A stretch of 64,000 nucleotides of DNA from Lachnospiraceae bacterium (lineage in GTDB: Bacteria; Bacillota; Clostridia; Lachnospirales; Lachnospiraceae), in assembly GCA_910574865.1 (NCBI GenBank), contig CAJTDN010000005.1, positions 1 to 64,000 on the forward strand, in the 5' to 3' direction. Both the position numbers and the translations under genes were made by a program. Below the pieces are notes generated by a model. It was not told the DNA's origin and ran no database searches. It saw nothing but the letters and a program-made list of their open reading frames with translations. Shown in pieces: positions 16,579 through 24,396 of the stretch (its first letter is position 1; each line of letters starts with the position of its first letter).

Positions 16579-17208
16579 ATGAAAGACAAAGAATTGCGTA
16601 AGCTGATCGGTAGCAGGGCAAAACAGCGGAGGGTTGAGTTGGGATTAAACCAGCCTTATGTCGCAGAGAAGATGGGGGTAGCCACTTCCACAATCGTGCG
16701 CTATGAGGCAGGAACAATCGACAACACAAAGAAGCTGGTCTTGGAAGGTCTGTCGGAAGCACTTCATGTGTCAGTGGAGTGGCTGAAAGGGGAAACGGAG
16801 GAATACGAAACGGATATTACGGATAAAAGGGAACTGTTTATTCGTGATGTGATGTCCTCCATTCTCTCAAAGCTGCCTTTTGACATGGAACAAGCGGAGT
16901 CAGACTTTACAAAGGATTTACTGCTGCTGATGTTAAGGGAATATGAACTATTCGTGGATTCTTTTCAGTTTGCCTGTAAGAATTTCAAGGAAAATGCGGA
17001 AAATGCCGCACTCGCCCAAACAATGGGGTTTGAATCGAATAAGGAATATAACGAGATTATGTTTCTTCGGGAAATCACCCACACCGTAAATATGTTCAAT
17101 GATATGGGCGATATTGTGAGGATCTATTCCAAAAATCCTGAAACAGCCACCATAAGGCTTGCAAATCTTCTTTCTATGGTATCGGGGAAAGAATCCGAAT
17201 CGGTATAG
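16579..17208 (+). CDS. XRE-family repressor (element C)
   Basis: A 209-residue protein with an N-terminal HTH_3 domain (IGSRAKQRRVELGLNQPYVA, EKMGVATSTIVRYEAGTID) and a C-terminal domain of unknown fold (LFIRDVMSSILSKLPFDMEQA). The AAAGGAGGCG site fits ATG 16,579. It is divergent from the excisionase gene and 100 bp upstream of the integrase, so it probably holds the element integrated. The signal that would relieve repression is unknown. Confidence 0.8.
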   Translation: MKDKELRKLIGSRAKQRRVELGLNQPYVAEKMGVATSTIVRYEAGTIDNTKKLVLEGLSEALHVSVEWLKGETEEYETDITDKRELFIRDVMSSILSKLPFDMEQAESDFTKDLLLLMLREYELFVDSFQFACKNFKENAENAALAQTMGFESNKEYNEIMFLREITHTVNMFNDMGDIVRIYSKNPETATIRLANLLSMVSGKESESV

Positions 17209-17308
17209 TAAAGCAGTCGGAGTCATGATATACTTACACGCAGAAAGCATTTCATCAGTTCCGATTGCCCAACGCAACGCAGTTGCGTTTGTGAAAGGAG
17301 AACAGATT

Positions 17309-18607
17309 ATGGCAAAAGGTTCTGTAAGGAAAAAAGGAAAGAAATGGTACTACCGCTTTTATGTAGAGGACGCAAGCGGCAACTTGGTACAGAAAGAGTT
17401 TACGGGTACGGAAAGCAAGAGCGAGACAGAAAAGCTGTTAAGGCAGGCAATGGAGGACTATGCGGAAAAGAAATTCATTGCAAAAGCTGACAACATCACG
17501 CTTGGGGAACTGCTCGATATTTGGGCGGAGGAAGAATTGAAAGTCGGCACACTCAGCAACGGTACAGTGGAAAATTATCTCGGTGCGATACGGTGCATTA
17601 AGAAACACCCTGTTGCTGACCGAAGGTTAAAAACCGTAACAGCGGAGCATTTGCAGACATTCCTTGATCTGCTTACTTTCGGAGGGACTTATCCCGATGG
17701 AAAAGTCAAAAAAGGGTTGAGCAAAGACTATATCCACTCTTTCTCGGCGGTTTTACAGCAGTCGTTCCGTTTTGCGGTATTCCCAAAACAACTGATTACG
17801 TTCAATCCAATGCAGTACATCAAGCTGAAACGAAAGGCAGAGGAAGTGGATTTGTTTTCAGAGGAAGATATGGGACAGTCAGGCACGCAGCCTATTTCCC
17901 ATGAAGATTATGAGAAACTTATCGCTTATCTTGAAAAGAAAAATCCCCCTGCGGTTCTGCCAATACAGATAGCCTATTATGCTGGTCTTAGGATCGGCGA
18001 AGTATGCGGGCTGACTTGGCAGGATATCAACCTTGAGGAACAGTATCTTACAGTAAAACGGAGTGTCCGCTATGACGGCGCAAAGCACAAAACGATTATC
18101 GGACCGACAAAGCGTAAGAAAGTACGAACGGTTGATTTTGGGGATACGCTTACAGCCATACTGAGAAAAGCGAGGAAAGAACAGCTTAAAAATCAGATGC
18201 AGTATGGGGAACTGTACCACCGCAACTACTATAAAGAAGTGCAGGAAAAAAACAGGGTTTACTATGAGTATTACAGTTTTGAGAACACGCAGGACATTCC
18301 GGCAGATTACAACGAAATTTCATTTGTATGTTTAAGACCAGACGGCTGTCTTGAAACGCCGAGTACATTGAGTATCGTCTGCCGGACGCTCGCAAGGAAA
18401 CTGGACGGATTTGAGGGCTTTCATTTCCACCAGCTCCGCCATACTTACACAAGCAACCTGCTGTCAAACGGTGCAGCGCCAAAAGACGTGCAGGAACTCT
18501 TGGGACACTCTGACGTAAGTACCACAATGAATGTATATGCCCATGCTACAAGGGAAGCGAAGCGGACTTCCGCAAGGCTTTTGGATAAAGTGGCGGGCAA
18601 CGATTAG
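17309..18607 (+). CDS. Tyrosine integrase (element C)
   Basis: A 432-residue site-specific recombinase. Residues 1-60 form an AP2-like arm-binding domain (GKKWYYRFYVEDASGNLVQKEF), followed by a SAM-like core-binding region and a catalytic domain with AYYAGLRIGEVCGLTW (first Arg), HQLRHTYTSNLLSNG (HxxR) and LLGHSDVSTTMNVYAHAT (catalytic Tyr). ATG 17,309 is preceded by AAAGGAGAACAG; the longer frame from 17,159 overlaps the repressor gene and is unlikely. It belongs to a different subgroup from the A and B integrases, in line with a separate origin of element C. Confidence 0.9.
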   Translation: MAKGSVRKKGKKWYYRFYVEDASGNLVQKEFTGTESKSETEKLLRQAMEDYAEKKFIAKADNITLGELLDIWAEEELKVGTLSNGTVENYLGAIRCIKKHPVADRRLKTVTAEHLQTFLDLLTFGGTYPDGKVKKGLSKDYIHSFSAVLQQSFRFAVFPKQLITFNPMQYIKLKRKAEEVDLFSEEDMGQSGTQPISHEDYEKLIAYLEKKNPPAVLPIQIAYYAGLRIGEVCGLTWQDINLEEQYLTVKRSVRYDGAKHKTIIGPTKRKKVRTVDFGDTLTAILRKARKEQLKNQMQYGELYHRNYYKEVQEKNRVYYEYYSFENTQDIPADYNEISFVCLRPDGCLETPSTLSIVCRTLARKLDGFEGFHFHQLRHTYTSNLLSNGAAPKDVQELLGHSDVSTTMNVYAHATREAKRTSARLLDKVAGND

Positions 18608-18624
18608 ATACATTCAGAAAAAAC

Positions 18625-18665
18625 TTTCCCTTGTAAACTGCCCATAAGGGCAAAAACAAGGGAAA
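18625..18665. repeat. TTTCCCTTG/CAAGGGAAA inverted repeat, right end of element C
   Basis: Two 9-bp arms (18,625-18,633 and 18,657-18,665) enclose GCCCATAAGGGC, directly after the integrase stop. It could end integrase transcription or be an integrase-binding site. Related arms lie at 8,747-8,824. The following 18,666-18,826 stretch is AT-rich and shows no gene. Confidence 0.5.
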
Positions 18666-18826
18666 ATACATAGCAATTCACTGTATGAAGTTTAAAAAGC
18701 CTTGAAAAATAGGGAAAATTCTATAAATTCATCTGCAAATTCCGATTTGTCCATTTCATTATATCACTTCCGTTCCTCATTTACCACAAAAATATAGGGT
18801 ACAGCAACCACCGCACCCCACATTTA

Positions 18827-19141
18827 TTATCGTTCTAACGATTTCTCTATTTTCCACTTCTGCCCTTTCAAGTCATTCTGCTTCTCATACAGATTATTGC
18901 GCTCTTTACAGAGTTCTTTCATGCGCTCCAACTGCGCCCTCACTCCTTCCCGGCAATCCGGCTCTATCTTTTTATATTCCCCGGTCAGATTGCGGATTGT
19001 ATTATTGTTTTCCTTTATCTGCTCTGACAGGCATACCCAGTCTATCAGATTTTGCACTTCCTTATCCGTTTCGTAAAGGTCTGTTTCTGCCACAATTTTA
19101 GCACACAATCGTATCATAACTTTCTTCTCCATATCCGTCAT
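18827..19141 (-). CDS. Small helical protein downstream of the MobV relaxase
   Basis: A 104-residue charged, helix-rich protein with a probable coiled-coil (QIKENNNTIRNLTGEYKKIE, then LERMKELCKERNNLYEKQND). I do not recognise a named family. It is 21 bp downstream of the relaxase on the same strand, so it may be a relaxosome or transfer accessory factor. Starts at 19,141 and 19,132 are both possible. Confidence 0.6.
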   Translation of the reverse strand: MTDMEKKVMIRLCAKIVAETDLYETDKEVQNLIDWVCLSEQIKENNNTIRNLTGEYKKIEPDCREGVRAQLERMKELCKERNNLYEKQNDLKGQKWKIEKSLER

Positions 19142-19162
19142 ATCCTATCAATCCTCACTTTC

Positions 19163-20533
19163 CTATCGGCTCATTTCAAAGGTACGTTTCGGGCGTTTAT
19201 TTGCCCTTTCTGCCTGTTCTATTGCCTTTGACCGTTCCACTATCGACTGCACCTGTTCCCTGCCCAAATGACGCTCCAAACGCCCAAAATCAACTGCTTT
19301 TTCCTGCAATCGGTCTATGGTATTGTTCTGCTCCATGACCTTATCCGTCAAGCAACTAATCTGTTTCTGTTGTCCGTCCACTTTGGCGGTCAGCTTCTTG
19401 CTTTGCTCTGCAAGCTGCACACATTTGATAGTCAGATTTTTTACCACTTCTTTCAATTTCTCCACAAGCGGTAAAGCCTTTTTATCCCGGTATGCCTTTG
19501 CACTCATCCATGCCCCCGGCTCTGCCAACTGCCATTTCACATCTTCATCATAGGCGTGTATATTGCGCTCCATGACTTCCTTTGACTGCACCATTTTGTT
19601 AAGTTCCTGTTGTAACTTTTTCTGCTGTTTCTCCAACTTTTCATTTTCACATAACAGCTTTTCTTTATCCTCTGTTAGTTCTTCCGTCTGCTCTTTCAAG
19701 AGAAGATTTGTAACAGAAAGTTCCGATACTTCCTGCCGGATTGCTTCGCCCTCTTTCCGTATCTGCTCCGTTTCCTGTCCTGCTGTTATCTGCTGATGAA
19801 GAATAGAGGATAATTCCTCTTTACTGCCGGAAATTGTCTGCTCCAGTTCGGCAACTTCTTTTGCACGCTCCTTTTTCTCAAAATCCAAAACGGATAAATG
19901 TTTCTCATGTGTTCCCTTTTTCTCCCACTCAATACCATGTTGTAACATAATCTCCGCAAGCCGTTCCTTTTCTGCCGCTACCCACTGGTTACGCTCCGTT
20001 TCGCTCCTTGTGCCGCCTTTAAAGCCAAGTTCTGCCAGTGCCTTTTTTAATGATACCCTTGTATCAAGTCCCCGCTTGCTTCCAGTCGTATAGGGTATAA
20101 AATCTATATGCAGATGCGGCGTAGCTTCGTCCATATGGAGATAGGCAGAGAACACCCTCAATGTAGGATTGCGCTGTTGGAAGTCCTGCATATATTTATC
20201 AAGTATTTTTGCCGCAAGCTGTCCGTCCTCTGTTTTTGCTCCCATATCGTCTTTATTCCCGATTTGCAAAATAATCTCATGGAACGGCTTTTCCTGTTTG
20301 CCGGAACAGATTTTCTCATAGTAATCATCAATCCGGCGGTCACTTCTGATCTGCTTCTCATTGTACCGGGCGAGTGCTTCATCAAATAATTCATGGTAAA
20401 CATCTTTGATATTTTCGTTGCAGTATTCCACGTTCAGACAACTCCGTTCCGGGTCAGTGTTCTTTGCGTGGAATTTTCTGCTGTTGTGGTTGACAGAGCC
20501 TTTCCCTGTCATAACGCTGATAGTCCGCTTCAA
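19163..20533 (-). CDS. MobV-type relaxase / plasmid recombination enzyme (element B)
   Basis: A 456-residue relaxase of the MobV (Pre/Mob) family. The N-terminus is rich in basic residues (GKGSVNHNSRKFHAKNTDPERS), and residues about 133-142 give the HMDEATPHLH metal-binding signature. A long coiled-coil C-terminal half follows (residues about 215-420). TTG 20,533 (KRTISVMTGKG) is the probable start, after AAAGGGAAAT; an internal ATG at codon 8 is possible. It is downstream of repA and mobC and upstream of a small helical protein. It should nick at the hairpin-rich region 20,590-20,718. Confidence 0.88.
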   Translation of the reverse strand: MKRTISVMTGKGSVNHNSRKFHAKNTDPERSCLNVEYCNENIKDVYHELFDEALARYNEKQIRSDRRIDDYYEKICSGKQEKPFHEIILQIGNKDDMGAKTEDGQLAAKILDKYMQDFQQRNPTLRVFSAYLHMDEATPHLHIDFIPYTTGSKRGLDTRVSLKKALAELGFKGGTRSETERNQWVAAEKERLAEIMLQHGIEWEKKGTHEKHLSVLDFEKKERAKEVAELEQTISGSKEELSSILHQQITAGQETEQIRKEGEAIRQEVSELSVTNLLLKEQTEELTEDKEKLLCENEKLEKQQKKLQQELNKMVQSKEVMERNIHAYDEDVKWQLAEPGAWMSAKAYRDKKALPLVEKLKEVVKNLTIKCVQLAEQSKKLTAKVDGQQKQISCLTDKVMEQNNTIDRLQEKAVDFGRLERHLGREQVQSIVERSKAIEQAERANKRPKRTFEMSR

Positions 20534-20589
20534 TCAATTTCCCTTTCTCCCTATCGGGTAATGAGCGCCGGACACGGCGCATAGCCTTT

Positions 20590-20718
20590 GTTACTTTCTG
20601 CGAAAGTAACGCAAAAGCACTTTTGTCAGCTACGCCAACAAAAATGCAACCCGCAAGCGGGTTTTGCGCCCTGCCGGGGGCTTTTCCGTCCTACCGGACG
20701 GGGCGGCTTTTCGCCGCC
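20590..20718. other. Candidate oriT of element B: five consecutive hairpins
   Basis: In order: GTTACTTTC-tgc-GAAAGTAAC (20,590-20,610), CAAAAG-ca-CTTTTG (20,612-20,625), AACCCGC-aa-GCGGGTT (20,648-20,663), CCGTCC-tacc-GGACGG (20,686-20,701) and GGCGGC-ttttc-GCCGCC (20,702-20,718). The cluster is immediately upstream of the relaxase start, as at the other two relaxase genes. Further right, AACAGCGCAACA near 20,749 is mirrored by TGTTGCGCTGTT near 20,839, flanking short repeats of TTGCAATCTTGCAATC. No gene lies in 20,534-20,865. Confidence 0.5.
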
Positions 20719-20865
20719 TTGATACCGCCGCTTCCCGGCTTCCTCCCAACAGCGCAACATTGCAATGTCTATAATTTTTGCAATCTTGCAATCTTCAAGA
20801 ACGCAATTCCAAGACTGCAAAATTCTAATACCCTGCATTGTTGCGCTGTTACCTTTCTCCGTCCG

Positions 20866-21843
20866 TCACTGTCCGATTTTATCCAGTTCCCAATACCATG
20901 TATTATTTATCCGCTTCGCCCGGACGCCTAACTCTTTCTTCGCATTTTCCAGAGTCCGCTTCGATATGCCCTGTTCGTCCGCTAGATTGAAAATCTCATT
21001 GCTCTGCATGGCATTGTTTGTTTCTGCCAATTCCCGAAGCAACCGCTTTGCCTGTTCCATTTTATTTGCTTTTGGAGCAATGCCGCCTAAGACTTCATCA
21101 GCGGTAATCTCATAATCTCCTAACCACTGAAACCCATCCTCCGACAGTGCAAATGCTTTTGGGTGTCCGAACGCCGCAAGGTTGTTTTTAATCTGCACCA
21201 CAGCCCTTATATTTTCTTCTCCCTCTACTCTGCCAACTAATAGAACACTTCTAGCAACTGCAAAGAAATCAATCGAACCCATGCCCCGGTATGCCGCCTT
21301 ATTTCCTGCCGCTTTGTTCATATGCCCGACAAGGACAATCGCACACTGGTATTTCTCTGCCAGTGCCGCCAACTTCTTTGTCATGTCCCTTGCTTCATTC
21401 GCACGGTTCATATCCATACCGCCGCCCAAATAGGCTTGTATTGGGTCTAAAATCAGCAGCTTTGCACCTGTCTTTATAACGGCTTCTTCCAGCCGTATAT
21501 CTATCATAGAAAGGGATTTTATCCTTTCGTCAATGACAGTGATTTTCTCACAGTCTGCCCCCGCCTGTTCTAACCGTGGCTTTACCGTATCGGCAAGACC
21601 GTCCTCCGCACTCTGATAGATAACATTCAAAGGCTCTGTCAGTTTCATTTCACTGTCTAATCCCTCTCCCTTTGACAGCTTCGCCGCTATGTTCAATACA
21701 AATGTTGTCTTTCCGTCGCCCGGGTCGCCTTGAATGATTGTCAGCTTGCCATAGGGGATAAATGGAAACCACAGCCAAGAAACTTCCTGCGACTGTATCT
21801 CCGACAATTTAATCAACTGTAATTCGATTTTTGTTTCTTCCAT
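20866..21843 (-). CDS. RepA-like RecA-fold ATPase (element B)
   Basis: A 325-residue AAA/RecA-type ATPase like the replicative helicase RepA of small mobile elements. Walker A is GDPGDGKTT (about residues 39-47), Walker B LLILDPIQAYLG, followed by IVLVGHMNKAAGNKAAYRGMGSIDF, and a C-terminal winged-helix-like tail (SNEIFNLADEQGISKRTLENAKKEL). It may support autonomous replication of the excised element. ATG 21,843 is chosen because GGAGGGCATT precedes it; ATG 21,855 has no site. It is between mobC and the relaxase on the same strand. Confidence 0.82.
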   Translation of the reverse strand: MEETKIELQLIKLSEIQSQEVSWLWFPFIPYGKLTIIQGDPGDGKTTFVLNIAAKLSKGEGLDSEMKLTEPLNVIYQSAEDGLADTVKPRLEQAGADCEKITVIDERIKSLSMIDIRLEEAVIKTGAKLLILDPIQAYLGGGMDMNRANEARDMTKKLAALAEKYQCAIVLVGHMNKAAGNKAAYRGMGSIDFFAVARSVLLVGRVEGEENIRAVVQIKNNLAAFGHPKAFALSEDGFQWLGDYEITADEVLGGIAPKANKMEQAKRLLRELAETNNAMQSNEIFNLADEQGISKRTLENAKKELGVRAKRINNTWYWELDKIGQ

Positions 21844-21941
21844 AATGCCCTCCATTTCTGAAAAATCGTTGCCACTGGAAGAAACCTCTGCTATACTAAT
21901 ATTTTGAGGTTGATAACAGAGGTTTTCCAGTTATCACAGCC

Positions 21942-22331
21942 CTAACAGTTGCCGCTGTCGGGGCTTTTTTCTTCTCCGTTGGTGCTTCCCTGCCACAGAT
22001 ATTTTGCTCCGTCCAACACCCACAGGATAGCTTTCAGCATATCAAGACAGTCATTCCGCATATCTTCCAATCCCTCCGGCGTTAAATCAATCTCTGTCTT
22101 TTCAAACTGTTCTGTCACTTCCCGGATATTTGTCTGCATTATCTTTAGTTCCTCTACCAACTGATAAACCAGTTCTTTTTTACCAACCACGCACACCCGG
22201 TTATAAATGCAGGAACGGACAAAATAATCTTTCTTAGAAAGTCCGCTTGCTAAAATCTTCGCCTCGATTTCTTCCCTCTCTCTGGGGGAAATGCGAAAGC
22301 TGATTGTCGGGTATTTATGCACTCCACTCAT
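21942..22331 (-). CDS. MobC-like mobilization protein (element B)
   Basis: A 129-residue protein with a ribbon-helix-helix start (TISFRISPREREEIEAKILASG, then SKKDYFVRSCIYNRV) and a helical remainder, as in plasmid mobilization relaxosome proteins. The start overlaps the integrase stop by 4 nt (ATGA), so integrase and mobilization genes form one transcript. That coupling would tie excision to transfer. Only weakly similar to the MobC-like protein of element A. Confidence 0.75.
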   Translation of the reverse strand: MSGVHKYPTISFRISPREREEIEAKILASGLSKKDYFVRSCIYNRVCVVGKKELVYQLVEELKIMQTNIREVTEQFEKTEIDLTPEGLEDMRNDCLDMLKAILWVLDGAKYLWQGSTNGEEKSPDSGNC

Positions 22332-23392
22332 TCTTCTTCCTCCCTGCTGTTCTCCATCTCCAATTTATCTGCAAGTTCTCCCTGCTTATTGGGATATAAA
22401 TGTGAATAGGTATTTGATGTTGTTTCGATTTTCTCATGCCCTAACCGTTCCGCAATCGCTAATGGCGTAAATCCCATTTCCACAAGTAATGAAGCGTGAC
22501 TATGACGAATATCGTGCAAACGTATTCTTTTTACCCCGGAAGCCTTGATACCTCTGATAATTTCATGCTCCATATAGGATTTTGTAAAACGGAACATTCT
22601 TTCGTCTGCCATAATTCCGTATAAATGCGAAATGTACTCCTTTAATTCTTCCGTCAAAAACGGCGGTATCGTTATGATACGCTTGCTCTTTGGCGTTTTA
22701 GGCGGTGTGATAATGTCCCTGCCCTCTATCCGCTGATAAGATTTGTTTACGGAAATGGTACGTTTCTCTAAATCAATATCATTATAGGTTATAGCAAGTA
22801 ATTCCCCAATCCTCATGCCCGTCCAGTAAAGGAGCAGGAACGCCATTTTTGTTTCCGGCTTGTTCTCCACAGTCACAAGAAACTGCTTAAATTCCTGTTT
22901 CGTCCAAAACTCCTTTTCCCCGGCGTGGCTCTTTCCGATACTCCCGGCTTTCCTGCAAGGATTGTCTTTCAAGTCGTAATACCGAACCGCATAATTGAAG
23001 ATTGCCGACAACTGATTATTGAGTGTTTTCAGATACGTTTCCGAATAGCCTTTTTTCATCAGTGCATTTTGCCATGCCCGAATGTCGGAAGCCTTAATCT
23101 CATTCATGTTCTTTTTCTTGAAATACGGAATGATTTTCAAGTCAATAATGAATTTCTTTGTACGCATGGTATTTTCACGCAGACGGTGTTCCATATCCTC
23201 ATAATAGATTTGTACAAAGTTTTCAAAATTGATGTCTAAATTCCTCTGCTGCTGTTGCAGGAAATCACGTTCCCACTGTTCCGCTTCCGCTTTTGTCTTA
23301 AAGCCCCTCTTGTTCTTCTTGTGGCTCATGCCCTGCCAGTCCTTATAATAGAACTGGCAACGCCACATCTTTCCGTCTCTTGTCGCTGACAT
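22328..23392 (-). CDS. Tyrosine integrase (element B)
   Basis: A 354-residue integrase: AP2-like N-terminus (WRCQFYYKDWQGMSHKKNKRG), core-binding region, and catalytic domain with LYWTGMRIGELLAITYND, HDIRHSHASLLVEMG and LGHEKIETTSNTYSHLYP. It is a relative of the broken integrase of element A, consistent with both using the guaA end. ATG 23,392 is preceded by AGGAAAGGAGAG; an upstream in-frame ATG (23,434) is less likely. It reads away from the attachment site and into mobC, with a strong operator-covered promoter upstream. Confidence 0.9.
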   Translation of the reverse strand: MSATRDGKMWRCQFYYKDWQGMSHKKNKRGFKTKAEAEQWERDFLQQQQRNLDINFENFVQIYYEDMEHRLRENTMRTKKFIIDLKIIPYFKKKNMNEIKASDIRAWQNALMKKGYSETYLKTLNNQLSAIFNYAVRYYDLKDNPCRKAGSIGKSHAGEKEFWTKQEFKQFLVTVENKPETKMAFLLLYWTGMRIGELLAITYNDIDLEKRTISVNKSYQRIEGRDIITPPKTPKSKRIITIPPFLTEELKEYISHLYGIMADERMFRFTKSYMEHEIIRGIKASGVKRIRLHDIRHSHASLLVEMGFTPLAIAERLGHEKIETTSNTYSHLYPNKQGELADKLEMENSREEEE

Positions 23393-23458
23393 AAAATCTC
23401 TCCTTTCCTTATTGTTGGCGTGTCCTCTCGCCATAATGGTATACCCGCGGGGTGTTTC

Positions 23459-23653
23459 CTACATGGCTACGGTCAGACCGTAAAATTTTTCTTCAAAGTA
23501 TTTTGTCGGGCCTTTGCCGCAGATTGTCCGATAGCCCTTAGCTTTCAGTTCCTCATTCAGCCCCCGGATAATCTTGTAGGCATAACCTGTTGATACACCA
23601 AGCATTTCAGCCGCTTCCTCTGCCGTTACATACATTTTCTTTCCATTCTCCAT
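23459..23653 (-). CDS. Small HTH excisionase-like protein (element B)
   Basis: A 64-residue protein: YVTAEEAAEMLGVSTGYAYKIIRGLNEELKAKGYRTICG, then KGPTKYFEEKFYG. It is a paralog of the product at 3,840-4,118 and has the same place between XRE repressor and integrase. It probably acts as a directionality factor for the neighbouring integrase. The ribosome site (AAAGGACAGG) is 9 bp before ATG 23,653. Confidence 0.7.
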   Translation of the reverse strand: MENGKKMYVTAEEAAEMLGVSTGYAYKIIRGLNEELKAKGYRTICGKGPTKYFEEKFYGLTVAM

Positions 23654-23682
23654 ATAGTCCTGTCCTTTCCTTTTTTATTTTA

Positions 23683-23774
23683 GGTACACATATGTGACCT
23701 TTATGTTTTTATTATACGGTACACTTTTGTGAACGTCAAGTATTTATTTTAAATTTCTATACACAAATGTGTCC
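23683..23774. promoter_or_regulatory. Three operators and divergent promoters (element B)
   Basis: Three palindromes share the form GGTACACANNTGTGNNC: 23,683-23,699, 23,718-23,734 and 23,758-23,774. The minus-strand promoter for the excisionase-integrase operon has TTGACG (complement of 23,734-23,739), a 17-bp spacer and TATAAT (complement of 23,711-23,716). The second operator fills that spacer. The first lies downstream of the -10 box. The third is upstream of a TAGAAT-like -10 (23,783-23,788) for the XRE gene. Confidence 0.75.
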
Positions 23775-23831
23775 TGATGTGATAGAATTTAACTAAGCAC
23801 TAACGAAAATCACAAAATTGGAGGTATTGGC

Positions 23832-24380
23832 ATGACTACCGGGGAAAAGATTAAACACTTTCGGAATTTGCGTGGTATATCGCAGGAAACGCTCGGTCAG
23901 CTTTCCGGCATCAATTCAGCCACTATAAAAAAATATGAATATGGCATCCGCAATCCCAAGCCCGACCAACTGCTGAAAATTGCAAATGCTTTGGGTATCA
24001 GTATCAATGTTTTCATGGATTTTGATATAGAAACAGTGTCAGATGTATTGTCTTTGATTTTGAAAATGGACGAACAATTAGATATGAACTTTGAAGCAGA
24101 GAGGTACGAGGACGGAAGCTTCAATCCCGCTACAATCAAAATATCCTTCAAGAACTCCCTGCTCAATCATAAGCTGGGCGTATACATGAAAGCAAGGGAA
24201 TTGCAGGAGAACCTTTTGAATGATACGGAACGCTTCTCATCGGAGGAAGAACACCAACGGGCGATTGAAGCACTCTCAAAAGATTTAGACGCTGTTAAGC
24301 AAAGTATTCTTGATGACAGTAAGATTGTGAAAAAAGGTGTTCGGGGAATATCTGTTAAAATATATCCCGAAAATGAATAG
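23832..24380 (+). CDS. XRE-family repressor (element B)
   Basis: A 182-residue protein with an N-terminal HTH_3 domain (IKHFRNLRGISQETLGQLSG, NSATIKKYEYGIRNPKPDQL) and a helical C-terminal part. It is the likely reader of the three TACACA-TGTG operators directly upstream, which would allow it to repress int-xis and tune its own expression. ATG 23,832 follows TTGGAGG. The phosphorylase-like gene starts 17 bp after its stop and is probably co-transcribed. Confidence 0.82.
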   Translation: MTTGEKIKHFRNLRGISQETLGQLSGINSATIKKYEYGIRNPKPDQLLKIANALGISINVFMDFDIETVSDVLSLILKMDEQLDMNFEAERYEDGSFNPATIKISFKNSLLNHKLGVYMKARELQENLLNDTERFSSEEEHQRAIEALSKDLDAVKQSILDDSKIVKKGVRGISVKIYPENE

Positions 24381-24396
24381 AAATGAGGTGTAAAAA

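Larger units (their letters stand above)
8715..18708. mobile_element. Element C: candidate nested mobilizable element
   Basis: A second complete set of relaxase, excisionase, XRE repressor and integrase lies inside element B. The integrase runs rightward and stops at 18,607. About 100 bp further is CCTTGAAAA (18,700-18,708), repeated at 8,715-8,723. Just inside each end are TTTCCCTT/AAGGGAAA inverted repeats (8,747-8,824 and 18,625-18,665). These boundaries are a working hypothesis: a 9-bp match can be chance, and the left end could be nearer the relaxase at 13,800. Confidence 0.4.
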
